Counted from the first letter of the stretch, positions 29,254 through 40,261 are shown. The stretch is 64,000 nt of DNA from JAENVT01 sp963805445 (GCA_963805445.1 CAWDUI010000008.1:16503-80502); one strand, 5' to 3'. Notes: generated from the sequence alone by a model not told the origin. Numbers and translations are program-made.

Positions 29254-29825
29254 CTATCGTGCCATGCTCTCGGCGAATTGGCGGCGATGGATTCGGTACA
29301 GCACGTGGCGACGATCCAACCAGTCGGGCAACAACGGATGGTCGAAGTCGTCGTCGGGATCGCGGGTCATCCCGATCTTCTCCATGACCCGTTGCGACTT
29401 GAGGTTCGTCTGGGTCGCGAAGCTGACGATCTCGTCGTCGGGAATGATCCACGTTGCTCGAAGCCCCAGGCCAGCGCGGCGCGCGCCGCCTCCGGTGCAA
29501 ACCCCTGGCCCCAATGCTGCTTGCCGAGTCGCCAACCGACCTCGACGCACGGCGTGAACGACGCCTCCCAAGCGGGAGCAGCGAGCCCCACGAACCCGAT
29601 GAACTCGGTCGTGTCGAGACGCTCGACCGCCCACAGCCCGAAGCCTTGATCTGTCCAGCGAGCGATCATCCGATCGATCATCTCGTCGCTCTGCTGGGCG
29701 GTCAGGGTCGACGGAAAGTGCTGCATCACGTCGAGGTCGCCGTTCAATGCGGCGTAGGGGATGCGGTCGCCATCGCGCCACTCGCGCATCAGCAATCGGG
29801 CGGTCGTCAGGCGCGGAGTCGTCAC
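29254..29825 (-). CDS. GNAT acetyltransferase, RimJ/RimL type (frameshifted)
   Basis: An N-acetyltransferase of the ribosomal-protein/small-molecule type. TPRLTTARLLMREWRDGDRI at the start and GFGLWAVERLDTTEFIGFVG precede the acetyl-CoA loop in GWRLGKQHWGQGFAPEAARA. After a disturbed stretch near 29465 the C-terminal DEIVSFATQTNLKSQRVMEK, IGMTRDPDDDFDHP and RRHVLYRI follow in another frame. Length remainder fits two extra bases. The GTG start overlaps the aroB stop (GTGA). The acetyl acceptor is unknown; its place inside the shikimate cluster may be coincidental. Confidence 0.85.
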
Positions 29826-30853
29826 GATGCCGCCATCGAGCGGAGCGCCTCGTTGGCCGCCTCGACCGGCACACCCGTGACGACTTCGACGCCGTCGAGG
29901 TCCGTCGAGCACGAACGTCAGCCCGCCACCGAGTGCCTTCTTGTCGCGCCCCATCAACTCGATCAGGTGTCTGTGGGTCGACGCCGTGCGGCAGCGTCGG
30001 GTCGAGCTCGTAGCTCCTTGCCACGACGTCGTAGTGCTGTTCGACCCGACGGTCGTCGATGCGGCCGAGACATCGAGCGAGATGCGCGGCATAGATCAAG
30101 CCGACGGCGACCGCCTCACCATGGGCAAGCGCATAGTGCGTCTCGATCTCCAGCGCATGCGCCAGCGTGTGGCCGTAGTTCAGCAACGCTCGCCGGCCCG
30201 ACTCCCGCTCGTCGCCGGCCACCACCTCTGCTTTGATCTCGACACAGCGGGCGATCCGCTCGACCTCGTCCATCGCCAGCAGGTCGTCGCCGGTCAAGAA
30301 GTGGTACTTGGCCATCTCGCCACGCCCACATCGCAATTCCCGTGGCGGCAGCGTGGCGAGGGCATCGAGGTCGCAGACCACGCCCGCCGGCTGCCAGTAG
30401 GCGCCGATCAGGTTCTTGCCCCCAACTCCATCGACCAGAGCGAGATTCACGCCGGTCTTTCCACCGATCGCCGCGTCGACCATCCCCACCAGCGTCGTGG
30501 AGACGTGCACGACCGCCACCCCGCGATGCCAAGACGCCGCAGCGAACCCGGCAACGTCGGTGACCAATCCGCCGCCGACACCGATCACGACGTCGTTGCG
30601 CGTCAGGCCGAACGCCGCGAACCCTCTGCACAGCGCCTCGATGGTGTGCGAGGGACTTGTGGGACTCGCCCTGGCCGATCGTGAACACCTCGGTCGGCAC
30701 GCCGGGATCGACGTCGAGCGGAATGCCCGGCTGGGTGACGATCGCCGCCCGCCGCGCGGTCGACGGGAGCAGCCCCGCCAGTTCGCGGCGCGCCCCGTGC
30801 CCGACCAGCACGTCGTAGCTGCGCTCGCCGAGTGGCACGCGAACGGTGATCAC
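29822..30853 (-). CDS. aroB: 3-dehydroquinate synthase (frameshifted)
   Basis: AroB cyclises DAHP to dehydroquinate using NAD and a divalent metal. Visible parts are TVRVPLGERSYDVLVGHGAR, VIGVGGGLVTDVAGFAAASW, the STTLVGMVDAAIGGKTGVNL stretch and the metal ligands in NYGHTLAHALEIETHYALAH then GEAVAVGL. LMGRDKKALGGGLTFVLDG and a C-terminal VEAANEALRSMAAS follow. Shifts near 30650, 29985 and 29905 are each cured by dropping one base (two of them in CCC or CCT runs). The length is a multiple of 3, as three insertions predict. It overlaps aroK by 4 bases. Confidence 0.95.
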
Positions 30854-31364
30854 CGCAGCACCGCCTCGGCCACGTCGGCCGGCGTTCGATGGTCGACGAG
30901 CACGATGGCGTCGGCGACTTCGCGGTACAACGTCTCGCGCTCGGCATGCATGCGCTGCAACGTACCGGCCGGATCATCGTCGAGCAGTGGACGGTGGCCG
31001 CCCGACGTGACCCGATCGACGAGGAGCGCCGGCGATGCGCACAGCCACACGACCTTCGAGTTGGCCTGCTTCAACGCCGCTCGGTTCTCTGCTCGCAGCA
31101 CCACACCACCCGCGGCAGCGATCACGGCGGGCTCGAGGGTCGGCCAGCGCGTCGAGCAGCGCGGCCGATTCGAATCTCGCGGAACGCTTCCTCGCCATCA
31201 GTCGCGAAGATCTCGCGAACCGTCCGGCCCGTTGCGGCTTCGATCACGGCGTCACTGTCGATCACATGCCTCCCCAGGCGATCGGCGACGATGCGTGCGA
31301 CGGTGGTCTTGCCGGAGCCCATCAACCCGACCAGGACCAGATGCTGATCCGCTGCGATTCCCAC
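30850..31364 (-). CDS. aroK: shikimate kinase (frameshifted)
   Basis: AroK phosphorylates shikimate. The Walker A loop is LVLVGLMGSGKTTVARIVAD, followed by the shikimate-binding DSDAVIEAATGRTVREIFAT and GEEAFRE. After two shifts near 31175 and 31140 come SAALLDALAD, VIAAAGGVVLRAENRAALKQ and the lid region RVTSGGHRPLLDDDPAGTLQ. About 171 residues once two bases are removed. It lies between aroC and aroB. Confidence 0.94.
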
Positions 31365-31369
31365 AGCGG

Positions 31370-32535
31370 CTAGCCGAGCGAGCTGCGGAAGGATTCGGCG
31401 TTGCGCACGAACTCGGCCAGCGAATCGCCGCCGAACTTGCGCTGCGCCTCGGCGGCGACGACGAGCGCGACCATTGTCTCGGCAACGACCCCCATCGCCG
31501 GGACCGCAGTGACATCGGTGCGCTCCTTGAAGCTGACCGTTGACTCCTTGGTCACGACGTCGACCGTCTTCAGCGTCGGTTGGTTGAGGGTGGCCAAGGG
31601 CTTCATCGCGGCCCGCACGACGAGCAGTTCACCGGTCGTCATGCCACCTTCGGTACCACCGGCCAGGGTGGTCTCCCGCCGGTACTCGCCGGTTGCGTCG
31701 TCCCACACGATGGCGTCGTGTGCGGCGCTGCCGCGGCGCCCGGCGCCCTCGAAACCGTCACCGATCTCGACCCCCTTCACCGCCTGGATGCTCATCACCG
31801 CTTGGGCCAGCGCGGCGTCGATCTTGCGGTCCCAATGCACGTGGCTGCCGAGCCCGATCGGGATGCCGTATCCCAACACCTCGACGACGCCGCCCAGCGA
31901 GTCGCCATCCTTGGCTGCAGCCTTGACCTCGTCGATCATGGCGGCCTCGGCCGCGGCATCGAAGCAGCGCACCGGCGACTCGTCGACCCGGGCGAGATCG
32001 GCAATCGTCGGCCGTTCGACCGCCTTCGAGCGCACCGCTCCCATCTGGATCACGTGCGACAGGATCGACACCCCCAGCTCGGACAACAGCTTCTTCACGA
32101 CGGCGCCGGCCGCGACCCGTGCAGCCGTCTCGCGGGCACTGGCACGCTCCAGCACATCGCGTGCATCGGTGAAGCCGTACTTCTGCATGCCGACGAGATC
32201 CGCGTGACCGGGCCGCACCTGGGTGAGGGGGTTCTTCGTCGACGCCGGGTGCCGCAGACATCTCCTCGTGCCACTTGTCGCTGCGGAACCACTCGCTGTT
32301 CTTGATCTCGATGGCGACCGGCGAGCCGAGCGTGCGCCCGTGGCGAACGCCGCCCAGCAACGTCAACTCGTCCTGCTCGAACTTCTGGCGGGGGCCGCGG
32401 CCGTAGCCGAGCCGGCGCCTGGCCATCTCCTCCTGGATCTCCTCGACGGTGATCGACAACCCCGGCGGGCAGTCCCTCGACGATCACGACCAGGGCCTGG
32501 CCATGCGACTCGCCGGCGGTGAGGTATCGAAGCAT
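31370..32535 (-). CDS. aroC: chorismate synthase (frameshifted)
   Basis: AroC makes chorismate from EPSP using reduced FMN. The N-terminal MLRYLTAGESHGQALVVIVE and LGYGRGPRQKFEQDELTLLG are followed by VRPGHADLVGMQKYGFTDAR and DVLERASARETAARVAAGAV. GGTEGGMTTGELLVVRAAMK and the C-terminal ETMVALVVAAEAQRKFGGDS complete it. Shifts near 32460 (a GGGG run) and 32230 break it; two extra bases fit the length. About 388 residues restored, the normal size. Confidence 0.96.
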
Positions 32536-32545
32536 CAGGTCAAGG

Positions 32546-33382
32546 CTACTGGCCCCGCGATGCCAACTCCCGCTCTGCCGCGGCCCACATCACCGCTGGA
32601 TCGACGTGCGCACCGGTCCACAGTCGCTGCTGCACGACGGCCTGGTGAACCAGCATTCCGAGTCCCTCGACCGTGCGGGCGCCGGCGCTGTTCGGCGGCA
32701 AGCAGGAACGCCGTGCAGCGCGGGTGGTAGACGATGTCGGCGACGACCTGGCCCGGGTGCAACAGGCCGGCATCGCACGGAAGCTCTGTCGAACCCATGC
32801 CGACCGACGTCGCATTGACCACGATGTCGCACTCGCGCGAGCTGTCCCGACGTCACCAACCGACGCGACCGCACCTGCCAGTGCGGCCGCAGCGATCGCC
32901 CGCTCGAGTCGACCGGTTGACGACCGTGATGCGCGATGCCCCGGCAGCGGGCGACGGCGTCGATGATCGCTCGAGCGGCGCCACCGCCACCGATCACGCC
33001 GACGTGGCTTGCGATGATCTCGACACCTTGCGCCGCCAACGAAGCCACGAATCCGGCGCCGTCGGTGCTGTAGCCCTTGAGGCGGCCGTCGTCGAGCACC
33101 ACGACCGTGTTGACACTGCGCAGTGCGGCCGCTGCCGGGTCCAGCTCGTCGACGAGCGCGGCCACGGCCTCCTTGTGCGGCATCGTGACCGAGAGTCCAC
33201 CGAGGCCGAACACGCGCATTGCATCGAGCGCCGCATCCGCGCAACCTGGCGCGACATCGAACGCGGTGTAGACCCAGTCGACCCCAGTTGCGGCGAAGCC
33301 TGCGTTGTGCAGGGCCGGCGACAGGCTGTGACGAGACCGGGCTGCCGATGAGGGCGGCGAGGCGCGTGCTTGCCGAGATCAC
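32546..33382 (-). CDS. aroE: shikimate dehydrogenase (frameshifted)
   Basis: AroE reduces dehydroshikimate with NADPH. The GTG start at 33382 gives STRLAALIGSPVS, then after one base is dropped HSLSPALHNAGF. The catalytic Lys is in LSVTMPHKEAVAALVDELDP and the Asp in GYSTDGAGFVASL. The NADP loop is HVGVIGGGGAARAIIDAVAR, and NATSVGMGSTELP and LLAAEQRGARTVEGLGMLVH end the fold. At least three shifts (near 33330, 32930 and 32720) occur, consistent with the in-phase total length. It overlaps mltG by GTGA. Confidence 0.92.
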   Translation of the reverse strand: MISASTRLAALIGSPVSSQPVAGPAQRRLRRNWGRLGLHRVRCRARLRGCGARCNARVRPRWTLGHDAAQGGRGRARRRAGPGSGRTAQCQHGRGARRRPPQGLQHRRRRIRGFVGGARCRDHRKPRRRDRWRWRRSSDHRRRRPLPGHRASRSSTGRLERAIAAAALAGAVASVGDVGTARASATSWSMRRRSAWVRQSFRAMPACCTRARSSPTSSTTRAARRSCLPPNSAGARTVEGLGMLVHQAVVQQRLWTGAHVDPAVMWAAAERELASRGQ

Positions 33383-34569
33383 CCCAGCAACCCGAGGTCG
33401 CGGGCGTGCTGCACGTTGGCGTCGTGCTGTTCGATCGTGGCCGAGAATGCATGTCGACCGTCTTCGTCGGCGACCACGTAGAACAGGTAGTGGCAGTCGG
33501 TCGGGTCGGGCAGGGCTTGGCAGATCGGGTCGCCTTGCGACGGGTCCGGTGCGGGATTGACGACCGCTTGGATCGACGCTCGACCGGGGTTGGCGATCGG
33601 GGTCGGAGGCAGACCGGTGTGCATGTAGGTGTTGTACGGCGTATCGACCTGGCTCAGGGCGGTGGGTGAGGCGTCGGCGGGTTGTCCGTACAGCAACGTC
33701 GCGTCGATCTGCAACGGCATGCCGAGCGCCAGGCGATTGAGGATGACCCGAGCGATCTTCGGACGGTCTTCGTCGATCTTGGCTTCCTTCTCGATCATCG
33801 AGGCGATGATCAGGACCTGGTACGCCGACAGCTGTTCGGGGTAGGCCTTGGCGACCACGTCCTCCTGACGAAGGACGAGGTCCATCAGATCGGCCATGCG
33901 CTGGGCGACATGGGCCGGCGTCTCGTCGGCCGAGACCTGGTAGGTGTCGGGGAAGAGCAAGCCCTCCATCGACGTCAGACCCTCCGGCTGGCCGGGCACG
34001 GTCGAGCGAACCGAGCCGTCGGTGACCGCGGTCATGAACGCCAACGGATCGGTTCGGGGCAGCTTGGCCGACAGCCGATCACTCATCTTCTGCAGCGTGA
34101 AACCCTCCGGGAAGGTGACCTTCGTGTAGGTCAGCGAGGGCGGTGTGCGGAGTACCCGCATCACGTTGCCGAGGTGGTCGCGTGGCCGGATCTCGTAGTC
34201 GCCGGGCGTCAGCGTCAGCCCGCCGTTGTGGTCGACGTAGTAGCGGAACACTCGGGCATTGGTGATGAGCCCGCGGTCCTGCAAGCGCTCGGAGACCGTT
34301 TCGACCGTGTCGGTCGGCAGTACTTTGAACACCTCGACGGCGCCCGGATCACCCGACGGATTGACCTGGCGGAGGTACCACAGCCCGACGCATCCGGCAA
34401 CGATCAGACCGACGACCGCCGCCATCCCGGCCAAGTACACGAGGTACTTGATCGAGCGATGCTGGCGGCGCGGGCGTTCGATCACCAGCGCATCCGTGAC
34501 GTCGGGATCGTCCCATGGATCGTGCTTCCACTCGCGTTCTTCGAGCGTGGTTGGGCGCCTGCCGATCAC
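33379..34569 (-). CDS. mltG: endolytic murein transglycosylase MltG
   Basis: MltG cuts nascent glycan strands at the membrane and so sets their length. The 396-residue protein has a cytoplasmic basic N-terminus (about 1-40), one membrane segment (YLVYLAGMAAVVGLIVAGCV, about 41-62) and a LysM-like region (VFKVLPTDTVETVSERLQDR). The YceG domain has the catalytic Glu in LIIASMIEKEAKIDEDRPKI, then VILNRLALGMPLQIDATLLY and HTGLPPTPIANPGRASIQAV. It is intact and has the standard position between ruvX and aroE. Confidence 0.96.
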   Translation of the reverse strand: MIGRRPTTLEEREWKHDPWDDPDVTDALVIERPRRQHRSIKYLVYLAGMAAVVGLIVAGCVGLWYLRQVNPSGDPGAVEVFKVLPTDTVETVSERLQDRGLITNARVFRYYVDHNGGLTLTPGDYEIRPRDHLGNVMRVLRTPPSLTYTKVTFPEGFTLQKMSDRLSAKLPRTDPLAFMTAVTDGSVRSTVPGQPEGLTSMEGLLFPDTYQVSADETPAHVAQRMADLMDLVLRQEDVVAKAYPEQLSAYQVLIIASMIEKEAKIDEDRPKIARVILNRLALGMPLQIDATLLYGQPADASPTALSQVDTPYNTYMHTGLPPTPIANPGRASIQAVVNPAPDPSQGDPICQALPDPTDCHYLFYVVADEDGRHAFSATIEQHDANVQHARDLGLLG

Positions 34570-35000
34570 GCCGACCCGCCCGCATCCAGCCAGTTCTGCA
34601 GCATGACTGCCGCAGCGATCTTGTCGACGATTCGCCGCCGCGCCTGGGCGCGCATCTTGGCCTCGATCATCGCCTGATCGGCGGTCACCGTGGTGCGTCG
34701 CTCGTCGAAGGTCACAACCGGCACGTGCACAACGGTAGCCAGCGCCGCTGCCTCATCGATGGCAGCCTTGGCCGCGGGACCTTCCGAGCCGTTCATGTTC
34801 AGCGGCAGGCCGACCACGACGACATCGGCTTCTTCCTCCAGCACGAGCTTGGCGATCGCCTCGTGATCGCGACGCGTGCTGCCACTTCGGTGCAGCACCT
34901 GCAATGGCGTCGCGATGGTGCCCGTGCGATCCCCGATGGCCACCCCGATGCGCTTCGACCCCAGATCGAGCCCGAGAGCACGGATCGCCGGACGGGTCAC
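34566..35000 (-). CDS. ruvX: RuvX/YqgF Holliday junction resolvase-like nuclease
   Basis: An RNase H-fold protein of 144 residues, linked in other bacteria to 16S rRNA 5'-end processing and junction resolution. It has the first catalytic Asp in ALGLDLGSKRIGVAIGDRTG, the central VVVVGLPLNMNGSEGPAAKA, Glu in VTFDERRTTVTADQAM, and the C-terminal Asp in IVDKIAAAVMLQNWLD. It is intact, overlapping alaS and mltG by 4 bases each. Confidence 0.95.
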   Translation of the reverse strand: MTRPAIRALGLDLGSKRIGVAIGDRTGTIATPLQVLHRSGSTRRDHEAIAKLVLEEEADVVVVGLPLNMNGSEGPAAKAAIDEAAALATVVHVPVVTFDERRTTVTADQAMIEAKMRAQARRRIVDKIAAAVMLQNWLDAGGSA

Positions 35001-37601
35001 TGCGCGGCCGCCTCCGCAGCGATCCGCAATGCCTCGTCGAGACCCTCGGGGTTCTTGCCACCCGCTGTGGCGATGTCGCCCTTGCCGCCGCCGCCGCCAC
35101 CGACCGCTTTGGCGGCGTCCTTGATCAGGTCTCCGGCGACCTTTCCGGATTCTGGCGTCACGGCCGCCACCAGTGAGACGCCGCCCGTGTCGGTCACGCC
35201 TCCGAGCACCACGGTGTGCACGCCGGGTTGCTGGCGAACGGCAATGGACAGGTCGCGCAGATCGCCCGGGCTGATGCCGTCGACGCGGGCGACGACGACA
35301 CCGCCCGATCCTGCGGCCGCCAACTCGGCGGCCCGGCCACTGGCCAGTTGCCCGCGCAACGCCTTGATCTCGTCGTGCAGCGACTTGATCTCGTCGAGCC
35401 GACGCTGCACCCCCGTGACCAGTTCCTCTGCATTCGAGCCGACGAGACGAGCCGCATCACCGAGCAACTTCTCGTCGCGCTGCAGCAGGCGCACCGAGTT
35501 CTCCCCGGTGACCGCTTCGATGCGGCGCAGGTTGGACCCGATCGACGACTCACTGACGATCTTGATGAGGCCGATGTCGCCCGCAGCGCGAACGTGCGTG
35601 CCCCCGCACAGCTCGATCGAATTGCCGACCTCGAGCACCCGCACGATCTCGCCGTACTTGTCACCGAAGAAGGCGATGGCTCCCAGCGAGGTGGCTTCGT
35701 CCTTCGTGGTCTCGAAGGCGCGCGCCGGAGCGTTGGCGAGGGTCTCGGCGTTGGCGATCCGCTCGATCTCGGCGATCTCGGCGTCGGTGACGGCGTCGTA
35801 GTGACTGAAGTCGAAACGAAGCCGTTCGGGAGCCACCAGCGAGCCGGCCTGCTTCACGTGCTCGCCCAACACCTTGCGCAGCGCGTAGTGCAGGACGTGA
35901 GTCCCGGTGTGGTTGCGACGGATCGCGGCCCGACGATCGACATCGATCGAGGCTGTCACCGGCGCGCCCGCTACCAGTGTGCCGCTGACGATCCTCGCCG
36001 TGTGCCGGCGAAGGCCCGGCAAGGCGAACGTGGTGTCGAGCACGTCCGCCCGGCCACCATCGCCGGACGTGATGGTGCCGGTGTCGCCGACCTGGCCACC
36101 GCTCTCGGCATAGAAGGGCGTGCGATCGAGGAACAGCTCGACCGTGCCGTCGGCGTTCGGTACGACGGCCAGCAGGCGAGACTCGGTGGTGTCGTCGGTG
36201 TAGCCGAGGAACTCGGTCACGCCGAACTGCTCGACGATCTCTCGATACACGTCGAGCCGATCGTCGTCGGTTGCAGTTCCCTTGCGAGCGGCTTTGGCCC
36301 GCTGCCGCTGGGCCTGCATCTCTGTGTCGAACCCGACCGTGTCGACGGCGACGTTGCGCTCGCCGGCGATCTCCTCGGTGAGCTCGAGCGGGAACCCGTA
36401 GGTGTCGTGCAGCAAGAAGGCGGTCGATCCGGGCAACTCGGTGCGGTCGCCGCGCAACTCGTCTTCGAGGATCGACAGACCGTTCTTCAACGTCTGGCGG
36501 AAGCGCTCTTCCTCGCGAGTCAGCACGCCGACGATGAAGTCGCGGTTCTTGGAGACGTCGGGATAGGCGTTGCCCATGAGGTCGACCGCGGTGTCGACCA
36601 GCGACGGCATGACCAGCTTCTCGGTTCCCAGGAGGTACGCGTAGCGAACGGCTCGCCGGATGATCCGCCGCAGCACGTAGCCACGACCCTCGTTCGACGG
36701 GAACACGCCATCGCTGACCAGCATCGTGCTGCTGCGGGCATGCTCGGCGAGCACACGCATCGCGAACGTGTCGCGGTCTTCGTAGTCGCCGGCCGAGTAG
36801 GACTTGCCCGTGAGACTGCACGCCTGATCGATCAGCGGCAGCATCAGGTCGGTCTCCCAGACCGAGTCGACGCCCTGCAGCAGGCACAGCATTCGCTCCA
36901 GCCCGAGACCGGTGTCGATCGACGGCTTCGGCAGCAACGTGCGGCTGCCGTCGGGCGCCTGGTTGTACTGCATGAAGACCAGGTTCCAGAACTCCATGAA
37001 GCGGTCACCGAGCGGGTCGCCGAGGGGGCCACCGTCCGGACCGAATGCGGCACCGCGGTCGATGTGGATCTCGCTGCACGGCCCACACGGCCCCGTATCG
37101 CCCATCTGCCAGAAGTTGTCCTTGTCGCCGAGGCGTTGGATGCGTTCCATCGGCACGCCGACCTGCTCGTGCCAGATCGCTTCGGCTTCGTCGTCACTGT
37201 CGTGCACGGTGATCCACAGCCGGTCGCCGTCGATGCCGAACGTCTCGGTCGTCAGCTCCCAGCTCCACGGGATGATCTCGCTCTTGAAGTAGTCGCCGAA
37301 GCTGAAGTTGCCGAGCATCTCGAAGAACACGAGGTGACGCTTGGTGCGCCCCACATCGTCGAGGTCGTTGTGCTTCCCGCCGGCTCGTGCACACTTCTGG
37401 CTGCTGACCGCACGCCGGTAGGCCGGCACCTCGTCACCGACGAAGTACGGCTTGAACGGCACCATGCCGGCGACGGTGAACAGGACCGTCGGATCATGCG
37501 GGATCAAACTTGCCGACGGCACCACCGTGTGGGCGCGCGCCGGCGAAGAAATCGATGAAGGCGTCGCGCAGCTGATCGGCGGTCTGTGGTGGTGTAGCCA
37601 T
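34997..37601 (-). CDS. alaS: alanine-tRNA ligase (one frameshift near the N-terminus)
   Basis: AlaS charges tRNA-Ala and edits Ser/Gly mischarging. The N-terminus MATPPQTADQLRDAFIDFFA joins HTVVPSASLIPHDPTVLFTV after one extra base near 37530. Class II core motifs (MVPFKPYFVG, KHNDLDDVGRTKRHLVFFEM, GLGLERMLCLLQGVDS), the editing domain zinc ligands (NHTGTHVLHYALRKVLG; CGGTHVRAAGDIG) and the C-Ala domain (GGGGKGDIATAGGKNPEGLD) are present. It is about 867 residues. A TAGGCT -10-like box lies 9 bases before the ATG. Confidence 0.97.
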
Positions 37602-37610
37602 GGAGTCGCC

Positions 37611-37628
37611 AGCCTACCGAGGTAGTTT
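37611..37628. promoter_or_regulatory. divergent leaderless-type promoters of alaS and the Cys-rich gene
   Basis: TAGGCT (minus strand, 37616-37611) lies 9 bases before the alaS ATG. TAGTTT (plus strand, 37623-37628) lies 6 bases before the GTG at 37635. The two -10 boxes are only 6 bases apart, so polymerase binding for one direction should exclude the other. Confidence 0.5.
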
Positions 37629-37634
37629 CGGCGC

Positions 37635-38381
37635 GTGCCCAAGCATTCCGACAGCCCTGCCGGCCCCCCACTCGACCGCCACGAATGGATCAGCTTCGAA
37701 GACGATCACGACCGGCGGACCTGGGTGTTCGACGCCACGTTCCTGCGCTCGAACTGGAGCTGCATCTACGGTGCCGGTTGCAAGGGAGTGCTCGACGAGG
37801 ACGCCACGGCATTGGCGCAGGGGTGTTGCAGCCACGGTGCGCACTTCATCGACGATGACGACGTGCAGACGGTCCTCGATGCCTTGACCAGGTTGGAGCC
37901 ACGGCACTGGCAGAACTACAAGAAGGGCCACAACAAGGGGGTGCTGGAGACCGAGGATGGCGCGACCAAGACCCGAGTCGTCAAGGGCGCATGCATCTTC
38001 CACAACGAGCCCGACTTCCCGGGCGGCGCCGGTTGTGCATTGCACATTGCCGCGATCGAGGCGGGCGAGCGCTACATCGATTGGAAGCCCGACGTGTGCT
38101 GGCAGTTGCCGCTGCGGCTGGAGCACCACACCGACGACAATGGCTACGTCACCTCGACCCTGCGTGAGTGGAAGCGGCGCGATTGGGGCGATGGCGGCGC
38201 CGACTTCCACTGGTGGTGCACCGAGAGCTCCGACGCGTTCATCGGCCGCGTGCCGGCCTACCAGTACCTGCGCGACGAGATCATCGAGATGGTCGGCCAA
38301 GCGGCGTACGACCAGATGGTGATCCAGCTCGAACGCCCGAAGTGGACGCCGCTGCCCCACCCCGCGGTCCGCAAGCGCTGA
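37635..38381 (+). CDS. conserved cysteine-rich protein (DUF3109/YkgJ-like)
   Basis: A 248-residue soluble protein with cysteines and histidines in metal-site spacing: SNWSCIYGAGCKGV, LAQGCCSHGAHFIDDDD, GACIFHNEPDFPGGAGCALH then IAAIEAGERY, and WKPDVCWQLPLRLEH. The C-x(n)-G-x-C-A-x-H and K-P-x-x-C-x-x-x-P layout resembles DUF3109/YkgJ-type proteins that may bind iron-sulfur or zinc. Function is unknown. The GTG at 37635 is probably leaderless. It is divergent from alaS, convergent with typA, and intact. Confidence 0.7.
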   Translation: MPKHSDSPAGPPLDRHEWISFEDDHDRRTWVFDATFLRSNWSCIYGAGCKGVLDEDATALAQGCCSHGAHFIDDDDVQTVLDALTRLEPRHWQNYKKGHNKGVLETEDGATKTRVVKGACIFHNEPDFPGGAGCALHIAAIEAGERYIDWKPDVCWQLPLRLEHHTDDNGYVTSTLREWKRRDWGDGGADFHWWCTESSDAFIGRVPAYQYLRDEIIEMVGQAAYDQMVIQLERPKWTPLPHPAVRKR

Positions 38382-38424
38382 CACGACGAAACCGTCGATC
38401 TCACTGTCGCTTGGCCGAACTGAG

Positions 38425-40261
38425 TTAGGCGCTGACCTTCTTGTTGGCCTTGCGGCGCTCCTCGAGCCCGAGGTGGCGCTTGCGGATGCGGATCGCCTTC
38501 GGCGTCACTTCCACCAACTCGTCCTCGACGATCCACTCGATCGCTGTTTCGAGGGTGTGGATCTTCGGACTCGGCAACTTCACGGCGTCGTCGTGGCTGT
38601 GGGTGCGGATGTTGTTCTTCTCCTTGGCACGCACGGCGTTGATCACCATCTCGTCGTCGCGGGCACACTCGCCGACGACCATGCCTTCGTAGACCTGTTC
38701 GCCGGGGTTGACGAAGAACTGCCCGCTGAGCTGGAGCTTGTCGAGGGCGTAGCCGGTGGTCTGGCCGACCCGGTCGGAGACCATGGCCCCGCCACGAGAG
38801 TCGGGCATGTCGCCGGCCCACGGCATCCAGCCCATGTGGTGCTGGTGCAGCAGCGCCGTGCCACGCGTGGTGGTCATCAGCAGCGAGCGGAACCCGATCA
38901 GCCCACGGCTCGGGCACTCGAAGGTGACGATCGTGCGGCCGGCATCGCCGGTACGCAGGTCGGTGATGCGTCCTTTGCGCGGCGCCAGTTCCTGCGTGAC
39001 GGTGCCGACGTGCTCGTCGGGTACGTCGCAGACGCCGCGCTCTTGCGGCTCGAAGCGCTTGCCGTTGACTTCCTTGGTGATCACCTCCGGGCGGCTGACC
39101 TGCAGCTCGTACCCCTCGCGTCGCATCGACTCGATCAGCACTGCCAACTGCAGTTCGCCGCGGCCGGCCACCTCGATCACGTCGGGTGAGCCGGTTTCGA
39201 ACAACTTGATCGAGACGTTGCCGAGCAGTTCCTTGTTCAGACGATCGACCAGGTGACGGCTGGTGACGTACTTGCCGTCACGACCGGCGAACGGAGACGT
39301 GTTGACGCCGAACGTCATGCGCAGCACCGGCTCGTCGACGACCAGCCGGGTCAAGGCGATCGGGCGTCTCCGCCGAGGCGATGGTGTCACCGATCTCGAC
39401 CTCTGGGAAGCCGGCGACGACGAACAGGTCGCCCGCCGACAGCACGTCGACCTCGTTACGGCTGACGCCCTCGAACGCCATGAGCTGCGTCAGGCGCCGC
39501 TTCAGCGGCGCTTCGCCTTCGTGGAACTCCGCCTCCAGCAATGCCACGGTCTCGCCTCGGCGCATCACGCCGTTGACGACGCGCCCGATGGCCAGGCGAC
39601 CGAGGTACTCGCTGGCGTCGAGGGTGGTGACCATCGCCTGCAGCGGCGCCGCCGGGTCGCCCGATGGCGCAGGAATCGCCTCGATGATCGTGTCGAGCAG
39701 CGGCGCCAGATCGGCGTCGTCGCCGGGCATGCCGATGCCGCGGATGGCCTTGCCTTCGCGGGCAACGGCCGAGATGATCTCGAAGTCGATGTGGTGGTCG
39801 CCGGCATCGAGGTCGATGAACAGCTGGTAGATCTCGTCGAGCACCTCGTCGGCGCGGGCGTCGCCACGGTCGACCTTGTTGATGATGACGATCGCCGGCA
39901 GGTCGAGCGCCAAGGCCTTCTGCAACACGTACCGGGTCTGGGGCAGCGGGCCTTCGGCGGCATCGACGAGCAACAGCACGCCGTCGACCATCGTCAGGGC
40001 GCGTTCGACCTCGCCGCCGAAGTCGGCGTGGCCGGGCGTGTCGACCAGGTTGATCTTGACGCCCTTCCAGGTGATGGAAGCCGCCTTGGCCAAGATGGTG
40101 ATGCCACGCTCGCGCTCTTGGTCGTTGGAGTCCATGACACGATCGACCACCGCCTGGTGGGCCGCGAAGGTCCCGGTGGCGCGCAGGAGCGCGTCGACAA
40201 GAGTGGTTTTGCCATGGTCGACATGGGCGACCAGGGCAACGTTACGAAGAGAAGTAGACAT
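38425..40261 (-). CDS. typA: GTP-binding protein TypA/BipA (frameshifted)
   Basis: A translational GTPase that binds ribosomes under stress or cold. G1-G4 motifs are visible: NVALVAHVDHGKTTLVDALL, the switch region QERERGITILAKAASITW, LVDTPGHADFGGEV and IIINKVD. The second part has the elongation-factor-like domains and the TypA-specific C-terminus (HHMGWMPWAGDMPDSRGGAM, NPGEQVYEGMVVGECARDDE, HLGLEERRKANKK). One shift near 39370, in ACGCCCGATCGCC, is cured by dropping the G. About 611 residues. Confidence 0.96.

Noticed and set aside
27500..33400. Programmed ribosomal frameshifting as an explanation for the many broken genes
   Set aside because: The shifts occur at unrelated sequences, in all kinds of genes, and always as an extra base. 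No common slippery site or stimulator is seen; sequence error explains them better.
35216..37558. Long plus-strand open frame opposite alaS (and similar ones opposite pheT, carB, metK and others)
   Set aside because: High-GC genes leave long open frames on the other strand; the products have no motifs and low-complexity Arg/Val/Asp composition, and the opposite strand holds a clear gene.
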